Source: Cyanobium sp. PCC 7001 (lineage in GTDB: Bacteria > Cyanobacteriota > Cyanobacteriia > PCC-6307 > Cyanobiaceae). From it: a stretch of DNA of 64,000 nt. The first letter of the stretch is position 1; every line of letters begins with the position of its first letter. Location: the NCBI RefSeq assembly GCF_000155635.1, contig NZ_DS990556.1, positions 1,727,079-1,791,078 of the forward strand. Reading direction: 5' to 3'. Under the pieces are notes generated by a model. That model ran no database searches, had not been told where the DNA came from, and saw only the letters and a list, made by a program, of their open reading frames with translations. Both the position numbers and the translations under genes were made by a program. Shown here piece by piece: positions 1 through 9,310 of the stretch.

Positions 1-408
1 CCGGCGTCCGGCGCTGCGGCGGTCGGAGCCCACCCACACCGGCACATCGGCCAGGCTGCCGATCAGCTCCAGGGCCTCATCCCCCACCCCCCGCAACAGC
101 CGGGGATCCCGCGTGGGCTCCAGCCGGATCGGCACGCGGCGCCCGCTGCCGTAGCCGCGGGTGAGCACCGCCACCCGGGTGCCGCGCCGCTGCAGCTCCC
201 GGGCCAGCCCGATCACCAGGGGCGTCTTGCCCGTGCCCCCCAGGGTGATGTTGCCGATCGACACCACCGGCACCGGCAGCCGCAGGGGTCTGACCCAGCC
301 GCGGTGCACCCCCGTGGCCAGGGCGTAGAGCAGGGCCAGGGGCCGCAACAGCTGCGCCCGCAGGGAGGGGCTGCGGCGATACCAGAACAGTGGCGTGATG
401 AACGGCAT
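1..408 (-). CDS. lpxK: Tetraacyldisaccharide 4'-kinase LpxK, C-terminus beyond window
   Basis: This gene encodes the inner-membrane kinase that phosphorylates the 4' position of the lipid A disaccharide. The visible N-terminal ~136 residues begin [12 protein letters not shown], continue through a hydrophobic membrane-anchoring stretch, and reach the Walker A region [14 protein letters not shown], which is the LpxK P-loop. Residues toward the window edge (LTRGYGSG, then VGDEALEL) also fit LpxK. The start ATG at 408 overlaps the stop of the upstream Kdo-transferase gene as TGATG, which indicates translational coupling. The rest of the gene lies to the left of base 1. Confidence 0.88.
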   Translation of the reverse strand, partial: MPFITPLFWYRRSPSLRAQLLRPLALLYALATGVHRGWVRPLRLPVPVVSIGNITLGGTGKTPLVIGLARELQRRGTRVAVLTRGYGSGRRVPIRLEPTRDPRLLRGVGDEALELIGSLADVPVWVGSDRRSAGRR

Positions 409-1868
409 CAGGGGGAACCCGCAGGGTGTGCTCTGGCTGGGGAGGGCAGGGCGTCGAGCAGATGCCGGGCAATCCTCCGGCAGGGGCCGCGCAGGGCCAA
501 CGGCGGCGGCGGCGGCGGCGGAGCGCGCAGCAGCTCCAGCAGCGTGGGCCCCAGGGCCTCGGTGGAGGGCAGGCGGTGCAGCCAGCCACTGGCCTGGAGC
601 TCCTCGGTGAGGCCGATGAAGTTGGCCATGTCCGGGCCGCACACCACCTGGCGTCCGGCCCGGATCGGCTCCAGGGGGTTGTGGCCGCCCACGCAGCGGC
701 CGCCTGCGGCCAGGCTGCCGCCCATCAGCACCAGGTCCGCCACCGCCAGCCAGCTGCCCATGGCGCCGAGCCGATCCACCACGAGAGCATCGAAACCTTC
801 CTCGGGCCCTGCCTCGCCCGCCCCATCCCCTGGGCCATCGGATTCTCCAGGGGGACGGTCGGAGAGGGTGTCAGAGCGGTCGTCGGAGGGGTTGCTTGAG
901 CGGTTGCTGGAGCGACGACCCTGGTGCGTCGGCTCGATCGGCGCCAGATCGGTCCAGAGCAAGCTGCGCAGGCCGGCCTGCCGGGCTTGCCGCAGCACCG
1001 ACGCGGCCCGCTCCGGGTGGCGCGGCACCAGCAGCAGGGTCAGGCGGCCGAGCCCCTGCCGCAGCCGTGGCCAGGTCTGGAGCAGCAGCTGCTCCTCCCC
1101 CTGGTGGCTGCTGGCCAGCAGGAGCACCTTCCTGCCCCGCAGCCGGGGGAGCAGCCGCGCCACGATCGCCGCATCGGCCGCGGGGGGATCGGCATCCCGC
1201 TTGGTGGAGCCCACCGCCTCCACCCGTGGAGCTCCGAGCCGGCGCAGGCGGGCCGCATCCGCTTCCGACTGGGCCCAGCAGTGCCGGGCATGCCCATACA
1301 GCCAGGCGGCGAACCAGGGCAGACGGCGGTGGCGGCGGAACGACCGCTCACTCATCCGGGCATTGACCAGATGCAGCCGGGGCATGGAGCGCACCAGCTC
1401 CGGCCAGAGCTCCGCCTCCGCCAGCACCCCCAGATCGGGACGCCAGTGGCGGCGGAACAGGGCCAGGGCGAGCCAGTGATCCACCGGCGCGCACTGGTGG
1501 ATCACGCCCTGGGGCAGCAGCTGGGGAGCCATCCGGGCCGAGCTGCGGCTCACGCTGGTGACCAGCACCGCCGGCGGCGGCAGGCCGCGCTGGCGGCTCC
1601 CCTCGTCCAGCTCCCGCAGCAGGGGAACCAGCGCCGTGATCTCCCCCACGCTGGCGGCGTGGAGCCAGAGCAAGGGACCGGGGGGGCGGCGCCGGGCACA
1701 CCATCCCAGCCGCTCCGGCAGGCGCTGGCGGTCTTCCTTGCCCTGCCAGAGACGCACCAGCAGCACCACCGCGATGGCCGGGGTGAGCAGGGTCTGCGCT
1801 CCCCACAGGCCGAGCGCCAGGCCCGCCTCGAGCAGCCGGCGACCCGGTGGCGACGGCTCAAAGGGCAC
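408..1868 (-). CDS. waaA: 3-deoxy-D-manno-octulosonate (Kdo) transferase, GT30
   Basis: The product should transfer Kdo-like sugars onto lipid A precursor at the inner membrane. It has an N-terminal hydrophobic anchor (about residues 15-35), the GT30 motif LHAASVGEI with the catalytic glutamate, and a C-terminal nucleotide-sugar region with GGHNPLEP. I chose the GTG at 1868, which overlaps the stop of the upstream acyltransferase gene; an upstream in-frame start at 1973 would run deep into that gene. At about 486 residues it is longer than most family members because of a ~40-residue Ser/Asp/Gly-rich insertion in the C-terminal half (roughly bases 785-925). It sits between acyltransferase and lpxK genes, so a lipid A role is likely. 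The start is the least certain point. Confidence 0.82.
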   Translation of the reverse strand: MPFEPSPPGRRLLEAGLALGLWGAQTLLTPAIAVVLLVRLWQGKEDRQRLPERLGWCARRRPPGPLLWLHAASVGEITALVPLLRELDEGSRQRGLPPPAVLVTSVSRSSARMAPQLLPQGVIHQCAPVDHWLALALFRRHWRPDLGVLAEAELWPELVRSMPRLHLVNARMSERSFRRHRRLPWFAAWLYGHARHCWAQSEADAARLRRLGAPRVEAVGSTKRDADPPAADAAIVARLLPRLRGRKVLLLASSHQGEEQLLLQTWPRLRQGLGRLTLLLVPRHPERAASVLRQARQAGLRSLLWTDLAPIEPTHQGRRSSNRSSNPSDDRSDTLSDRPPGESDGPGDGAGEAGPEEGFDALVVDRLGAMGSWLAVADLVLMGGSLAAGGRCVGGHNPLEPIRAGRQVVCGPDMANFIGLTEELQASGWLHRLPSTEALGPTLLELLRAPPPPPPPLALRGPCRRIARHLLDALPSPARAHPAGSP

Positions 1869-2583
1869 GGATGGCCCGCTCCGAGGCGGCGTCCAGGGCC
1901 GCTTCCAGCTGCTCGGCCTGCAGGCCGAGGGTGCAGGCGTCCGGGGCGGGAGGCAACCACAGGGGGGGGCCAAGGGTGAGCACCACCCGGCCGAAGGGCA
2001 GCGGCAGCAGGGTGCGGTCCCAGGAGCGCAGCCGCCGCTGCCGCGTCGCGGCCAGGCCCATCGGCACCACGGCGCAGCCGGATTGCTGGGCCAGGTGCAC
2101 CACGCCAGGCTTCACCCGGCGCGCCGGTCCCCGCGGGCCATCCGGGGTGATGCACACGGAGCTGCCGCCGCGCAGCCGCTGGATCAGCTGCAGGTAGGCC
2201 CTCACGCCGCCCCGGGTGGAGGAGCCGGCCACGAGCTCCACCCCGCGCATGCGGGCCGCGACACCCACGATCTGGGCGTCCCGGTGGGCGCTGAGCAGCA
2301 CCGCCACCGGCTGGCGGCTGCTGAGCCGCAGCATCGGCATGAAGAACACGTGGCAGTGCCAGAGGGCATAGATCACCGGCACCCTCTGCTCCAGCACCAG
2401 CCGCGCGGTGGCGGGATCCCGCTGCACGGCGATGCGCGAGGTGAGCAGGATCAGCTGGCCGTAGGCGTTGAGCAGGGCACCCGCCAGCCAGGCCAGGGCG
2501 TCGTGATTCAGGAGGGTGCGCTTCTTCACCGGGAGGCGGCGGGGGAGCCGGGAAACGGCGTTCGACAGGGGAGGGCCCCACAT
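1858..2583 (-). CDS. DUF374 lysophospholipid acyltransferase family protein
   Basis: This is a predicted membrane acyltransferase of the DUF374 family, related to the LPLAT superfamily that adds acyl chains to lipid A or glycerolipid precursors. Diagnostic segments are LWHCHVFFMP, SAHRDAQ, AGSSTRGG and ITPDGPRGPA. The ATG at 2583 gives about 241 residues; a longer reading from 2682 would run into psbJ and is unlikely. The stop overlaps the GTG start of the Kdo-transferase gene. Its position in front of waaA and lpxK suggests outer-membrane lipid assembly, but the exact acyl donor and acceptor cannot be read from the sequence. Confidence 0.82.
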   Translation of the reverse strand: MWGPPLSNAVSRLPRRLPVKKRTLLNHDALAWLAGALLNAYGQLILLTSRIAVQRDPATARLVLEQRVPVIYALWHCHVFFMPMLRLSSRQPVAVLLSAHRDAQIVGVAARMRGVELVAGSSTRGGVRAYLQLIQRLRGGSSVCITPDGPRGPARRVKPGVVHLAQQSGCAVVPMGLAATRQRRLRSWDRTLLPLPFGRVVLTLGPPLWLPPAPDACTLGLQAEQLEAALDAASERAIRAL

Positions 2584-2653
2584 GCGGATCCCCCGGGGGC
2601 CAGCAGGGCTGACCGCCGGGGGACGGGGGCTGGTGCTGTCGTGGGTGGCCGGA

Positions 2654-2854
2654 TCAGGCCGAACCGACACCGGTGTAGGCACCGTAGAAGAAGAGGCCCA
2701 CCACGAAGATCACGGCCATGCCGCCGGCGGTGGCCACCATCCACAGGGGAAGCACGCCCTCGGTCCAGCGGGAGCGCCAGGCCACGGCCGGGCGGCCATC
2801 GGGCAGCCGGTCGGGGATCCGGCCGTCAGGCATGGAGGATTTCTTGCCGCTCAT
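2654..2854 (-). CDS. psbJ: Photosystem II protein J
   Basis: The 66-residue product is a single-span thylakoid membrane subunit of photosystem II located near cytochrome b559 and the plastoquinone channel. The sequence is unmistakable: the [16 protein letters not shown] region precedes one transmembrane helix ([20 protein letters not shown]) and the conserved tail [11 protein letters not shown]. It is the last gene of psbE-psbF-psbL-psbJ, in the usual order. The acyltransferase start lies 70 bp downstream. Confidence 0.97.
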   Translation of the reverse strand: MSGKKSSMPDGRIPDRLPDGRPAVAWRSRWTEGVLPLWMVATAGGMAVIFVVGLFFYGAYTGVGSA

Positions 2855-2869
2855 GGGGTGCTCTCCGGA

Positions 2870-2989
2870 TCAGTTGAAGAAGTAGCTGGTGAACAGCACG
2901 CCGGTCACGAAGATCAGCAGCAGGCCCAGGTAGAGGCTGGTGCGGTTGAGCTCAACCGGCAGGTTGTTGGGGTTGGGGTTGCGTTGCAT
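2870..2989 (-). CDS. psbL: Photosystem II protein L
   Basis: This 39-residue subunit of photosystem II ([20 protein letters not shown], then one transmembrane helix ending TSYFFN) supports the quinone site and PSII dimer stability. It is read between psbF and psbJ with 11 bp and 15 bp gaps. The length and sequence match the family exactly. Confidence 0.97.
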   Translation of the reverse strand: MQRNPNPNNLPVELNRTSLYLGLLLIFVTGVLFTSYFFN

Positions 2990-3000
2990 GACAGCAGGCC

Positions 3001-3138
3001 TCAGCGACGGATGAACTGCATCGCGGCCAGGGCCCCCAGGAAGAACACCGTGGGGATGCCGAGGGCGTGCACAGACAGCCAGCGCACCGTGAAGATCGGG
3101 TAATTGCGCGGCGTGGTGGAAACGGGAGACTGGGTCAT
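3001..3138 (-). CDS. psbF: Cytochrome b559 subunit beta
   Basis: The 45-residue product contributes one of the two histidines that ligate the b559 heme in the PSII core. The sequence starts [20 protein letters not shown] and continues with [20 protein letters not shown], in which the His of AVHALG is the heme ligand. It follows psbE by 6 bp in the psbEFLJ operon. Confidence 0.97.
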   Translation of the reverse strand: MTQSPVSTTPRNYPIFTVRWLSVHALGIPTVFFLGALAAMQFIRR

Positions 3139-3144
3139 GGCGTC

Positions 3145-3393
3145 TTATTGCATGCGCAGGTCGAGTTGGCTCTTGCCTTCGTAGCGCTGGCTCACGACCG
3201 GAGCCTTGCTCTCCTGGGCCTGGAAGTAGGCGTCAGGGCGGGGCGTACCGAAGGCGTCGTAGGCCAGGCCGGTGGACACGAAGAGGAAGCCAGCCAGGAA
3301 GATCGCGGGCAGGGTGACCGCATGGATCACCCAGTAGCGAATGCTGGTGATGATTTCGAAGAACGGGCGTTCCCCAGTGGAGCCGGCAGCCAT
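3145..3393 (-). CDS. psbE: Cytochrome b559 subunit alpha
   Basis: The 82-residue alpha subunit of cytochrome b559 is an early assembly nucleus of photosystem II. The heme-ligating His is in [19 protein letters not shown], the single transmembrane helix. The lumenal tail contains TPRPDAYF, as in other cyanobacteria. It is the first gene of psbEFLJ and follows ycf48, a conserved arrangement that links the cytochrome to its assembly factor. Confidence 0.97.
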   Translation of the reverse strand: MAAGSTGERPFFEIITSIRYWVIHAVTLPAIFLAGFLFVSTGLAYDAFGTPRPDAYFQAQESKAPVVSQRYEGKSQLDLRMQ

Positions 3394-3416
3394 AGCGACA
3401 AGCGTTCAGCCAGGTG

Positions 3417-3422
3417 ATCCTA
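3417..3422 (-). promoter_or_regulatory. Possible -10 element upstream of psbE
   Basis: The minus strand reads TAGGAT about 24 bp before the psbE start, a reasonable -10 hexamer for a cyanobacterial housekeeping promoter. No convincing -35 box is visible, so psbEFLJ may also be read through from ycf48. Confidence 0.3.
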
Positions 3423-3497
3423 GGGGGCTGGCCTGATCCAGCGGGAACGGCGGCCCCCCTTGGTTACAGAAGTTGGCGGGCGGCGTTGGCGAGCGGC

Positions 3498-4565
3498 TCA
3501 GCCGACCCAGCGGAGCAGGGAGCCCCGCTCTCCCAGCACGAAGCCCTTGCCGTCGGGCGTGAACACGATGCGGGTGAAGTTGGACGGCTGCTCGGCCCCC
3601 ACGGGGTCCTTCTGCCAGCTCCTGCCGCCGTCGTCGCTCACCAGCAGGGTGCCGCTGCCGCCCCCGGTCCAGATGGCCCCGCGGGGATCCCAGGCCATGT
3701 CGAGGTAGCCGTAGCCGTTGGTGATCGGGATCACGGGCTTGCTCCACTGCTCCGGATCGGCGGCGTCGGAGCCGAAACGGATCTGGGCCCCCCGGGCGAG
3801 CATCCAGAGGTTGCCGTCGGGCTGGAAGCCGATGGTCTGCAGGCGCTGGCTGCTCACCCGCTGGTGCACCTGCCACACGTCCTGGCCGGGATCCCAGGTG
3901 GAGAAGAAGTTGCCGAGACTGCTCACGCTCACGTAGCGGCCGTCGGGGCTGCGGCGCAGTTCCCGCACGGCGCCGGCGGCATCGCCCACCCGGGCCTGCC
4001 AGCTGTTGCCGCCGTCGCGGGTGTCGTAGATGGCCCCCACGTTCGTGGCCAGCTCGGCGCTGTTGCGGCCGAGGGCGGTGACCAGGTAGGGCTCGCCGGG
4101 CAGCTTGGTGTCCAGGAACAGGCGGCTCCAGTTGCGCCCCGCATCGGTGCTGTGCAGGAGCAGACCGGGCTGGCCCACGATCCAGCCTTCGTCACCGTTG
4201 AAGTCGATGCTGATCAGGCGGAAGTTCTCCTCCACCGGCAGGTCGAGCGCCCGCGGCTCCCAGTGGGCACCGCCGTCGTCGGTTTCCAGGATCAGCCGGT
4301 TGCTGCCCACCAGGAAGCCGTGACGGGCATCGGAGAAGGCCACCGAGAGGGGGTTGGCCGTGGTGGCCAGCGGCACCGCCTCCCAGGGGCTGGCGGCCGC
4401 CTCGGGCAGACCGGTGGTGACGCAGCCGCCCAGGCCGAAGGCGAGCACCACCACCAGCACCAGGGACAGCAGCGAGGGGAGCAGGCGGGAGGCCAGGCCG
4501 GGGCGATCGGCGGGAGCGTGAGCTGAAGCCTGAGCTGAACGGGGCTGGGGCGAGGGGCGGGTCAT
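3498..4565 (-). CDS. ycf48: Photosystem II assembly factor Ycf48 (HCF136)
   Basis: Ycf48 binds the precursor D1 protein and helps build the PSII reaction centre. The predicted 355-residue protein starts at the ATG at 4565, 10 bp after rubA. It has a hydrophobic signal segment ending in the lipobox LGGC (Cys near residue 48), so it is probably a lumenal lipoprotein. The rest is a seven-bladed propeller of repeats with sialidase-like Asp-box motifs (for example ETDDGGAHW, STDAGRNW, DTRDGGNSW, SDDGGRSW). The order rubA-ycf48-psbEFLJ is conserved in cyanobacteria and supports the call. Confidence 0.95.
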   Translation of the reverse strand: MTRPSPQPRSAQASAHAPADRPGLASRLLPSLLSLVLVVVLAFGLGGCVTTGLPEAAASPWEAVPLATTANPLSVAFSDARHGFLVGSNRLILETDDGGAHWEPRALDLPVEENFRLISIDFNGDEGWIVGQPGLLLHSTDAGRNWSRLFLDTKLPGEPYLVTALGRNSAELATNVGAIYDTRDGGNSWQARVGDAAGAVRELRRSPDGRYVSVSSLGNFFSTWDPGQDVWQVHQRVSSQRLQTIGFQPDGNLWMLARGAQIRFGSDAADPEQWSKPVIPITNGYGYLDMAWDPRGAIWTGGGSGTLLVSDDGGRSWQKDPVGAEQPSNFTRIVFTPDGKGFVLGERGSLLRWVG

Positions 4566-4575
4566 CGGCGCAGGG

Positions 4576-5088
4576 TCAACGCAGGGAATAGAGGGAGAGG
4601 AAGAAGGCGATGGCCAGGGCGAAGCCACCGAAGATCAGCACATTCTTCTGGCCCGGGGTGAGCCGGTTCACGCCAAGGCCGTAATTGAGGTTCTCCTCGA
4701 AGCCGCTGGGCTTGTTGCGAGGCCCGATGTCCTTGAAGGCCCCGATCTTGCTGCGGCACACCGGGCAGCGGAACGTGGCGGCATCGAGGCTGAGGAAGGG
4801 CGTGCCGGCGGGAATCGCCAGCTTCTTCAGGCCTTCCCCCGGGTCGTAGACGTAACCGCAGCTGCGGCACTCGAAACGATGGCAGTCGGGATCGTCGACC
4901 GACTCGACGGAATCAGCCGGCTCGACGGACTCAGCCGACTCGACAGAGGCAGAGGTTTCGGCGGATGCAGCGGTGTCGGATGCGGCGGTGTCGGATGCGG
5001 CGGTGCCGACGGGCGCGTCGGAGACGGCCTGGGGCGCCGTGTCCGGGTCGGCGGGCGGTTGCTCCTGCGGAGCGATCTCGTCGGTCAC
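4576..5088 (-). CDS. rubA: Membrane-anchored rubredoxin RubA
   Basis: This is a rubredoxin with a C-terminal transmembrane anchor, needed for photosystem assembly in cyanobacteria. The iron site is formed by two CxxC pairs, [11 protein letters not shown] and FRCPVCRSK, about residues 73-110. The last ~20 residues ([20 protein letters not shown]) form the membrane helix. The first ~68 residues are an acidic, Ala/Ser/Asp/Glu-rich low-complexity leader partly built of tandem repeats, longer than in many homologs. It heads the rubA-ycf48-psbEFLJ run. Confidence 0.93.
   Translation of the reverse strand: MTDEIAPQEQPPADPDTAPQAVSDAPVGTAASDTAASDTAASAETSASVESAESVEPADSVESVDDPDCHRFECRSCGYVYDPGEGLKKLAIPAGTPFLSLDAATFRCPVCRSKIGAFKDIGPRNKPSGFEENLNYGLGVNRLTPGQKNVLIFGGFALAIAFFLSLYSLR
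4964..5008. repeat. Three tandem copies of a 15-bp unit inside rubA
   Basis: Three adjacent 15-base units (4964-4978, 4979-4993, 4994-5008) differ by single bases and keep the reading frame. They encode the Ala/Ser/Asp repeat in the acidic leader of rubredoxin. An 18-base quasi-repeat encoding the Glu-Ser-Val-rich part lies next to it (about 4909-4945). Confidence 0.85.
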
Positions 5089-5195
5089 GGGACACGGGCA
5101 GGGAACGCAACTGTAGGAACCAGCCGTTGTGCCCAGTTGTGCCCATCGGAACCCGGCACAGGTGCCAGACTGCGCGCCACGTTGGCTGCGCCCGC

Positions 5196-5558
5196 ATGTT
5201 CGTGCTCTCCGGCTACGACGCCTTCCTGGGCTTTCTGCTGATTTCCGCCGCCGTTCCCGTTCTGGCTCTGGTGGCCAACAAGCTGCTGTCCCCCGACAGC
5301 CGCCAGGGAGAGAGGGAGCTCACCTATGAGTCCGGCATGGAGCCGATCGGCGGAGCCTGGATCCAGTTCAACATCCGCTACTACATGTTTGCGCTGGTCT
5401 TCGTCATCTTCGATGTCGAGACCGTGTTCCTCTATCCCTGGGCCGTGGCCTTCCACCGCCTCGGCCTGCTCGCCTTCATCGAAGCCCTGGTGTTCATCGC
5501 CATCCTGGTGGTGGCCCTGGCCTACGCCTGGCGCAAGGGCGCCCTCGAATGGAGCTGA
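5196..5558 (+). CDS. ndhC: NAD(P)H-quinone oxidoreductase subunit 3
   Basis: NdhC is a membrane subunit of the photosynthetic NDH-1 complex that takes part in cyclic electron flow and respiration. The 120-residue protein starts [13 protein letters not shown] and has three transmembrane helices. The family signature [22 protein letters not shown] spans about residues 45-66, and [12 protein letters not shown] follows. It begins a ndhC-ndhK-ndhJ operon divergent from rubA. Confidence 0.96.
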   Translation: MFVLSGYDAFLGFLLISAAVPVLALVANKLLSPDSRQGERELTYESGMEPIGGAWIQFNIRYYMFALVFVIFDVETVFLYPWAVAFHRLGLLAFIEALVFIAILVVALAYAWRKGALEWS

Positions 5559-5569
5559 CGGATCCCACC

Positions 5570-6388
5570 ATGACCCTCACCCCCTCCTCCTCCAGCCCCA
5601 GCATCGACGCCCTGCGGGACGTCCGGGCGGCCAGCTGCGGGCCTGTCGGCTCCCCGGCGGTCACCTCCGATCTCTCGGAGAACGTGATCCTCACCACGCT
5701 CGACGACCTGCACAACTGGGCGCGGCTGAGCAGCCTCTGGCCCCTGCTCTACGGCACGGCCTGCTGCTTCATCGAGTTCGCGGCCCTGATCGGCTCCCGG
5801 TTCGACTTCGACCGCTTCGGCCTGGTGCCGCGCTCCAGCCCACGCCAGGCCGATCTGCTGATCGTGGCCGGCACCGTGACCATGAAGATGGCCCCGGCCC
5901 TGGTGCGGCTCTATGAGCAGATGCCCGAGCCCAAGTACGTGATCGCCATGGGCGCCTGCACCATCACCGGCGGCATGTTCTCGGCCGACTCCACCACGGC
6001 CGTGCGCGGCGTGGACAAGCTGATCCCCGTGGATCTCTACCTGCCCGGCTGCCCTCCGCGGCCGGAGGCGATCTTCGATGCGGTGATCAAGCTGCGCAAG
6101 AAGGTGGGCAACGAGGCCCTGGCCGAACGGGGCAGGATCCTTCCCACCCACCGCTACTGCACGGTGGCCCACCAGATGAAGGCGGTGGAGCCGATCGTGA
6201 CCGGCGCCTACCTGGCCGCTGAAACCCAGCGCCAGGCTCTGGCGGCCGCCGCCGGCCTGCCGCTCGGCACCCTCCGCGAGGAGGACGCCGCGGCCAAGGC
6301 GGCCATCGACGCCGCGTCGAGCCCCGCCGTCCAACCCTCCGCCAACAGCCCCGACTCCGACAGCCCCGCTTCCCAGACCGATGCCTGA
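5570..6388 (+). CDS. ndhK: NAD(P)H-quinone oxidoreductase subunit K
   Basis: NdhK carries the N2-type iron-sulfur cluster of the NDH-1 peripheral arm. Cluster ligands are visible in [10 protein letters not shown], in [10 protein letters not shown] and in [11 protein letters not shown] chose the ATG at 5570 (MTLTPSS); an ATG at 5549 would overlap ndhC by 10 bp and is possible. The last ~40 residues are a disordered Ala/Ser/Pro tail. The gene overlaps ndhJ by 8 bp. Confidence 0.94.
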   Translation: MTLTPSSSSPSIDALRDVRAASCGPVGSPAVTSDLSENVILTTLDDLHNWARLSSLWPLLYGTACCFIEFAALIGSRFDFDRFGLVPRSSPRQADLLIVAGTVTMKMAPALVRLYEQMPEPKYVIAMGACTITGGMFSADSTTAVRGVDKLIPVDLYLPGCPPRPEAIFDAVIKLRKKVGNEALAERGRILPTHRYCTVAHQMKAVEPIVTGAYLAAETQRQALAAAAGLPLGTLREEDAAAKAAIDAASSPAVQPSANSPDSDSPASQTDA

Positions 6389-6938
6389 GTCCTCCCCCAC
6401 CAGCGACGCCATCGCGGCCGTGGAACCCGGCCCAGTGAGCCAGTGGCTGCGGAGCCAGGGTTTCGACCATGAGGTTCTCCCTGCCGACCACCTCGGCGTG
6501 GAGGTGATCGGCGTGGAGCCGGCCTTCCTGCCGGTGCTGGCCACGGCCCTGAAGGCCCACGGCTTCGACTACCTCCAGTGTCAGGGCGGTTACGACGAGG
6601 GCCCCGGCGGCCGGCTGGTGAGCTTCTACCACCTGGTGAAGCTGGCGGTGCTGGCGGAGCAGAGCGCCGCCACCCCCAAGCTGCCCAGCGACGTGCGCCC
6701 CCAGGAGGTGCGTCTGAAGGTGTTCCTCGCGAGGGACGGCGATCTCACCATCCCCAGCCTCTACGGCCTGTTCCGCGGAGCGGACTGGCAGGAGCGCGAG
6801 ACCTTCGACATGTACGGCATCCAGTTCGCGGGGCATCCCCATCCGAAGCGGCTGCTGATGCCGGAGGACTGGAAGGGCTGGCCGCTGCGCAAGGACTATG
6901 TGCAGCCTGACTTCTACGAAATGCAGGACGCCTACTAG
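6381..6938 (+). CDS. ndhJ: NAD(P)H-quinone oxidoreductase subunit J
   Basis: NdhJ (185 residues) is a hydrophilic subunit of the NDH-1 connecting arm, homologous to the 30-kDa subunit of complex I. The family signature [17 protein letters not shown] lies near residues 138-154, followed by RLLMPEDW and the C-terminal [17 protein letters not shown]. It is the last gene of ndhCKJ. Confidence 0.95.
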   Translation: MPESSPTSDAIAAVEPGPVSQWLRSQGFDHEVLPADHLGVEVIGVEPAFLPVLATALKAHGFDYLQCQGGYDEGPGGRLVSFYHLVKLAVLAEQSAATPKLPSDVRPQEVRLKVFLARDGDLTIPSLYGLFRGADWQERETFDMYGIQFAGHPHPKRLLMPEDWKGWPLRKDYVQPDFYEMQDAY

Positions 6939-6958
6939 GCACCCTCACTGAGGCACAT

Positions 6959-7768
6959 TCAGGGCACGAAGTGCCGCGGCCGGCGGGGTCCGCCCCGCCG
7001 CACCTTCTCCACGCTGAGCTCCCCGTCCAGCAGCCAGGGATAGAAGAGGCGGAAATCCTCGGCGTAACGCCGGCGCAGCAGGGCCACCAGCTCGGGCTGG
7101 GCCAGCAGGGCCTCCAGATCCGCCGTGTCGCCGCCGCGGCGGCTGTTGCGGGTGCCAAGACGCCGGGGCAACCCCTGCACACCGGCGCGCCGGGCCTTGC
7201 GCACCAGGAACGGCCAGTGGTCCTCCAGGCTCTCGGCGTAGGCCACCCAGGTGGGCACGGGCTCGTCCCCGAGGCAGAGGATGTCGCTCTGGGGCAGCAC
7301 ATGCACATCCAGATCGTCGCTGGAGGCGGCGCACACGCAGGCGAGGAACTGGGGCAGGGGCATACCGTGACGCACGCCGATGGCCTTCAGCCTGGCGGTG
7401 CAGTCAGGGATTTCGATCACTTTGTTGTTGTAGGCCGAGAGCACCCGGTCGAACGGGTTGCGCACCACCGCGAAGCTGAAGCACTGGCCGCGCAGGGCAC
7501 GCGCCGTGTCCCGGTCCACCGGGTTGGCGATCGCGCCCGGCAGCCGCTCCCAGTACTCATCCATCCGGCAGGACAAGCCCAGCCAGGAGCGGCTGGGCCA
7601 GAGCCGATGCAGCAGCCGCTGGCGCAGGCTCTGGCGTGAGTGTCGCAGCTCCGGGCGGATCAGAACGGTGAGGGCCGCCTTGACGCTGCTGTTGGCGGCC
7701 TTGGGAACGCGGCCGTAAAGCAGGTGGTGGCCGGGCAGGTGAAGGAAGTGCTGGTCGGAAGCCGCCAT
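6959..7768 (-). CDS. Sulfotransferase family 2 protein
   Basis: The 269-residue product looks like a carbohydrate-type sulfotransferase that uses PAPS. The 5'-phosphosulfate loop is seen in YGRVPKAANSSVKAAL near residue 18, and the 3'-phosphate motif in FAVVRNPFDRVLSAYNNK near residue 100. It has no signal peptide. A plausible acceptor is a surface polysaccharide, but nothing in the neighbouring ndh and yvcK genes specifies it. It converges on ndhJ with a 20-bp gap. Confidence 0.8.
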   Translation of the reverse strand: MAASDQHFLHLPGHHLLYGRVPKAANSSVKAALTVLIRPELRHSRQSLRQRLLHRLWPSRSWLGLSCRMDEYWERLPGAIANPVDRDTARALRGQCFSFAVVRNPFDRVLSAYNNKVIEIPDCTARLKAIGVRHGMPLPQFLACVCAASSDDLDVHVLPQSDILCLGDEPVPTWVAYAESLEDHWPFLVRKARRAGVQGLPRRLGTRNSRRGGDTADLEALLAQPELVALLRRRYAEDFRLFYPWLLDGELSVEKVRRGGPRRPRHFVP

Positions 7769-7777
7769 GGGCGGAGA

Positions 7778-9106
7778 CTACACGGCCCTCACGGCGGCCC
7801 GGTGGCGGCGGTAGAAGCGCATCACGGCCACCGCCAGGCTGCGGGGATCGTGCCGCAGGGTGGCGGTGGGCCGGCCCCCCTGCAGGGCCGCCTGCATCAC
7901 CTCGTAGCCCAGGCGCTGCAGCTGGCGCACGTCGCAGCGCACCGGCGTGGCTCCCTTCTGGCGGTAGCGGTCCAGCAGCGGTGTGTCCTCCAGATCCTCC
8001 TGGGCCAGCACCGCCGTGAACAGGCGGTCCTGCACGCCGAGGGTGGCCAGCTGGGCCTCGATCGCCCGCAGGTGCCCCTCCACATCGAGGCCATCGGTCT
8101 CGCCCGGCTGGGTCATCAGGTTGCAGATGTAGAGCCTCGGTGCCTTGCTGCGGGCGATGGCCGCCACCAGCTCCGGCACCAGCAGGTTGGGGAGCAGGGA
8201 GGTGTAGAGGCTGCCCGGGCCCAGCACGATCAGATCGGCATGGGCGATGGCCTCGAGCGCCCGGGGCAGGGCGGGGGGGCGCTCCGGCGTGCAGCCCAGC
8301 CTCACGATCCGGCTGGAAGCATGGCCGATCGCCGATTCCCCCTCGAGCCGCTCGCCGTTCTCCAGCTCGGCCCAGAGGCGCACGTCGGCATTGGTGGCGG
8401 GCACCACCTGGCCCTGCACCGCCAGCACGCGGCTGCTGGCGGTGATCGCCGACTCGAGGCTGCCTGTGATCGCCGTGAGGGCGGAGAGGAAGAGGTTGCC
8501 GAAGCTGTGGCCCTCCAGGCCGTTGCCCGCCTTGAAGCGGTACTGGAACAGACGGGTGAGCAGGGGCTCCTCCCTGGCCAGGGCGGCGAGGCAGTTGCGG
8601 ATGTCGCCGGGGGGCTGCACGCCCAGCTCCCGCCGCAGCACGCCGCTGCTGCCGCCGTCATCGGCCACGGTGACGATCGCCGTGAGGTTGCTGCTGTAGC
8701 GCTTGAGGCCGCTGAGCAGGGTGGAGAGCCCGGTGCCGCCGCCCACCGCCACGATGCTGGGGCCGCGGTTGAGCCGGCCCTGGGCGGCGAGGGCATCCAC
8801 CAGATGGGTGCCGCGATCGGGGGCCAGGGCCTGCTGGATGGTGCCGAAGCTGCGGCTCTGGCCCAGCCAGATGAGGGCGGCCCCGATCGCCAGCACCAGG
8901 GGACCGGTGATGCCGCGCGGCAGCACGGTGGTGATGTTCTTCAGCAGCCACTGGATGCCGGCGATGGTCCAGTAGATCGGCTGCAGATCCGCCCACACGG
9001 CCGCACCCAGCAGGGCGATCAGCAGCCCGAGGCCGGAGGTGAGCACCCAGCGCTTCACCACCAGACCCGGCTGCAGCCAGCGCACGGCACGGCGCGAGCG
9101 GCTCAC
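7778..9106 (-). CDS. yvcK: YvcK/CofD-like gluconeogenesis factor
   Basis: YvcK-family proteins bind UDP-GlcNAc and influence carbon partitioning and cell-envelope growth. Motifs include VAVGGGTGLSTLLSGLK, TVADDGGSSGVLRRELG, PPGDIRNCLAAL and LGPGSLYTSLLPNL. Two hydrophobic segments occupy about residues 20-80, as in cyanobacterial homologs that are membrane-tethered. The start is taken as GTG at 9106, and the open frame continues upstream, so the N-terminus is uncertain. The sulfotransferase gene follows 9 bp downstream. Confidence 0.86.
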   Translation of the reverse strand: MSRSRRAVRWLQPGLVVKRWVLTSGLGLLIALLGAAVWADLQPIYWTIAGIQWLLKNITTVLPRGITGPLVLAIGAALIWLGQSRSFGTIQQALAPDRGTHLVDALAAQGRLNRGPSIVAVGGGTGLSTLLSGLKRYSSNLTAIVTVADDGGSSGVLRRELGVQPPGDIRNCLAALAREEPLLTRLFQYRFKAGNGLEGHSFGNLFLSALTAITGSLESAITASSRVLAVQGQVVPATNADVRLWAELENGERLEGESAIGHASSRIVRLGCTPERPPALPRALEAIAHADLIVLGPGSLYTSLLPNLLVPELVAAIARSKAPRLYICNLMTQPGETDGLDVEGHLRAIEAQLATLGVQDRLFTAVLAQEDLEDTPLLDRYRQKGATPVRCDVRQLQRLGYEVMQAALQGGRPTATLRHDPRSLAVAVMRFYRRHRAAVRAV

Positions 9107-9310
9107 CAGATCGCGCTGGCGCAGTTCACCGCGCCCGACCCAGCTGGCCCGTGATCCGAACCGGCGGGACCGGCGCGGCCGGGGAGCCGACGCTGGGGAA
9201 GGGGTGGGCGTGGCTGAGGTGGGGATGCTGGGGTGACTGTAGGAGCAGTGCCCGGTGTCAGCTCTGGCAGACCCTGGCCCTGGAAGGCGTCAGGATGGCC
9301 CGGTGACGCT

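Noticed and set aside
5089-5195. tRNA or structured RNA in the rubA/ndhC divergent gap
   Set aside because: No cloverleaf, no T-loop (GTTCGA) and no long inverted repeat were found. The gap only needs to hold two promoters.
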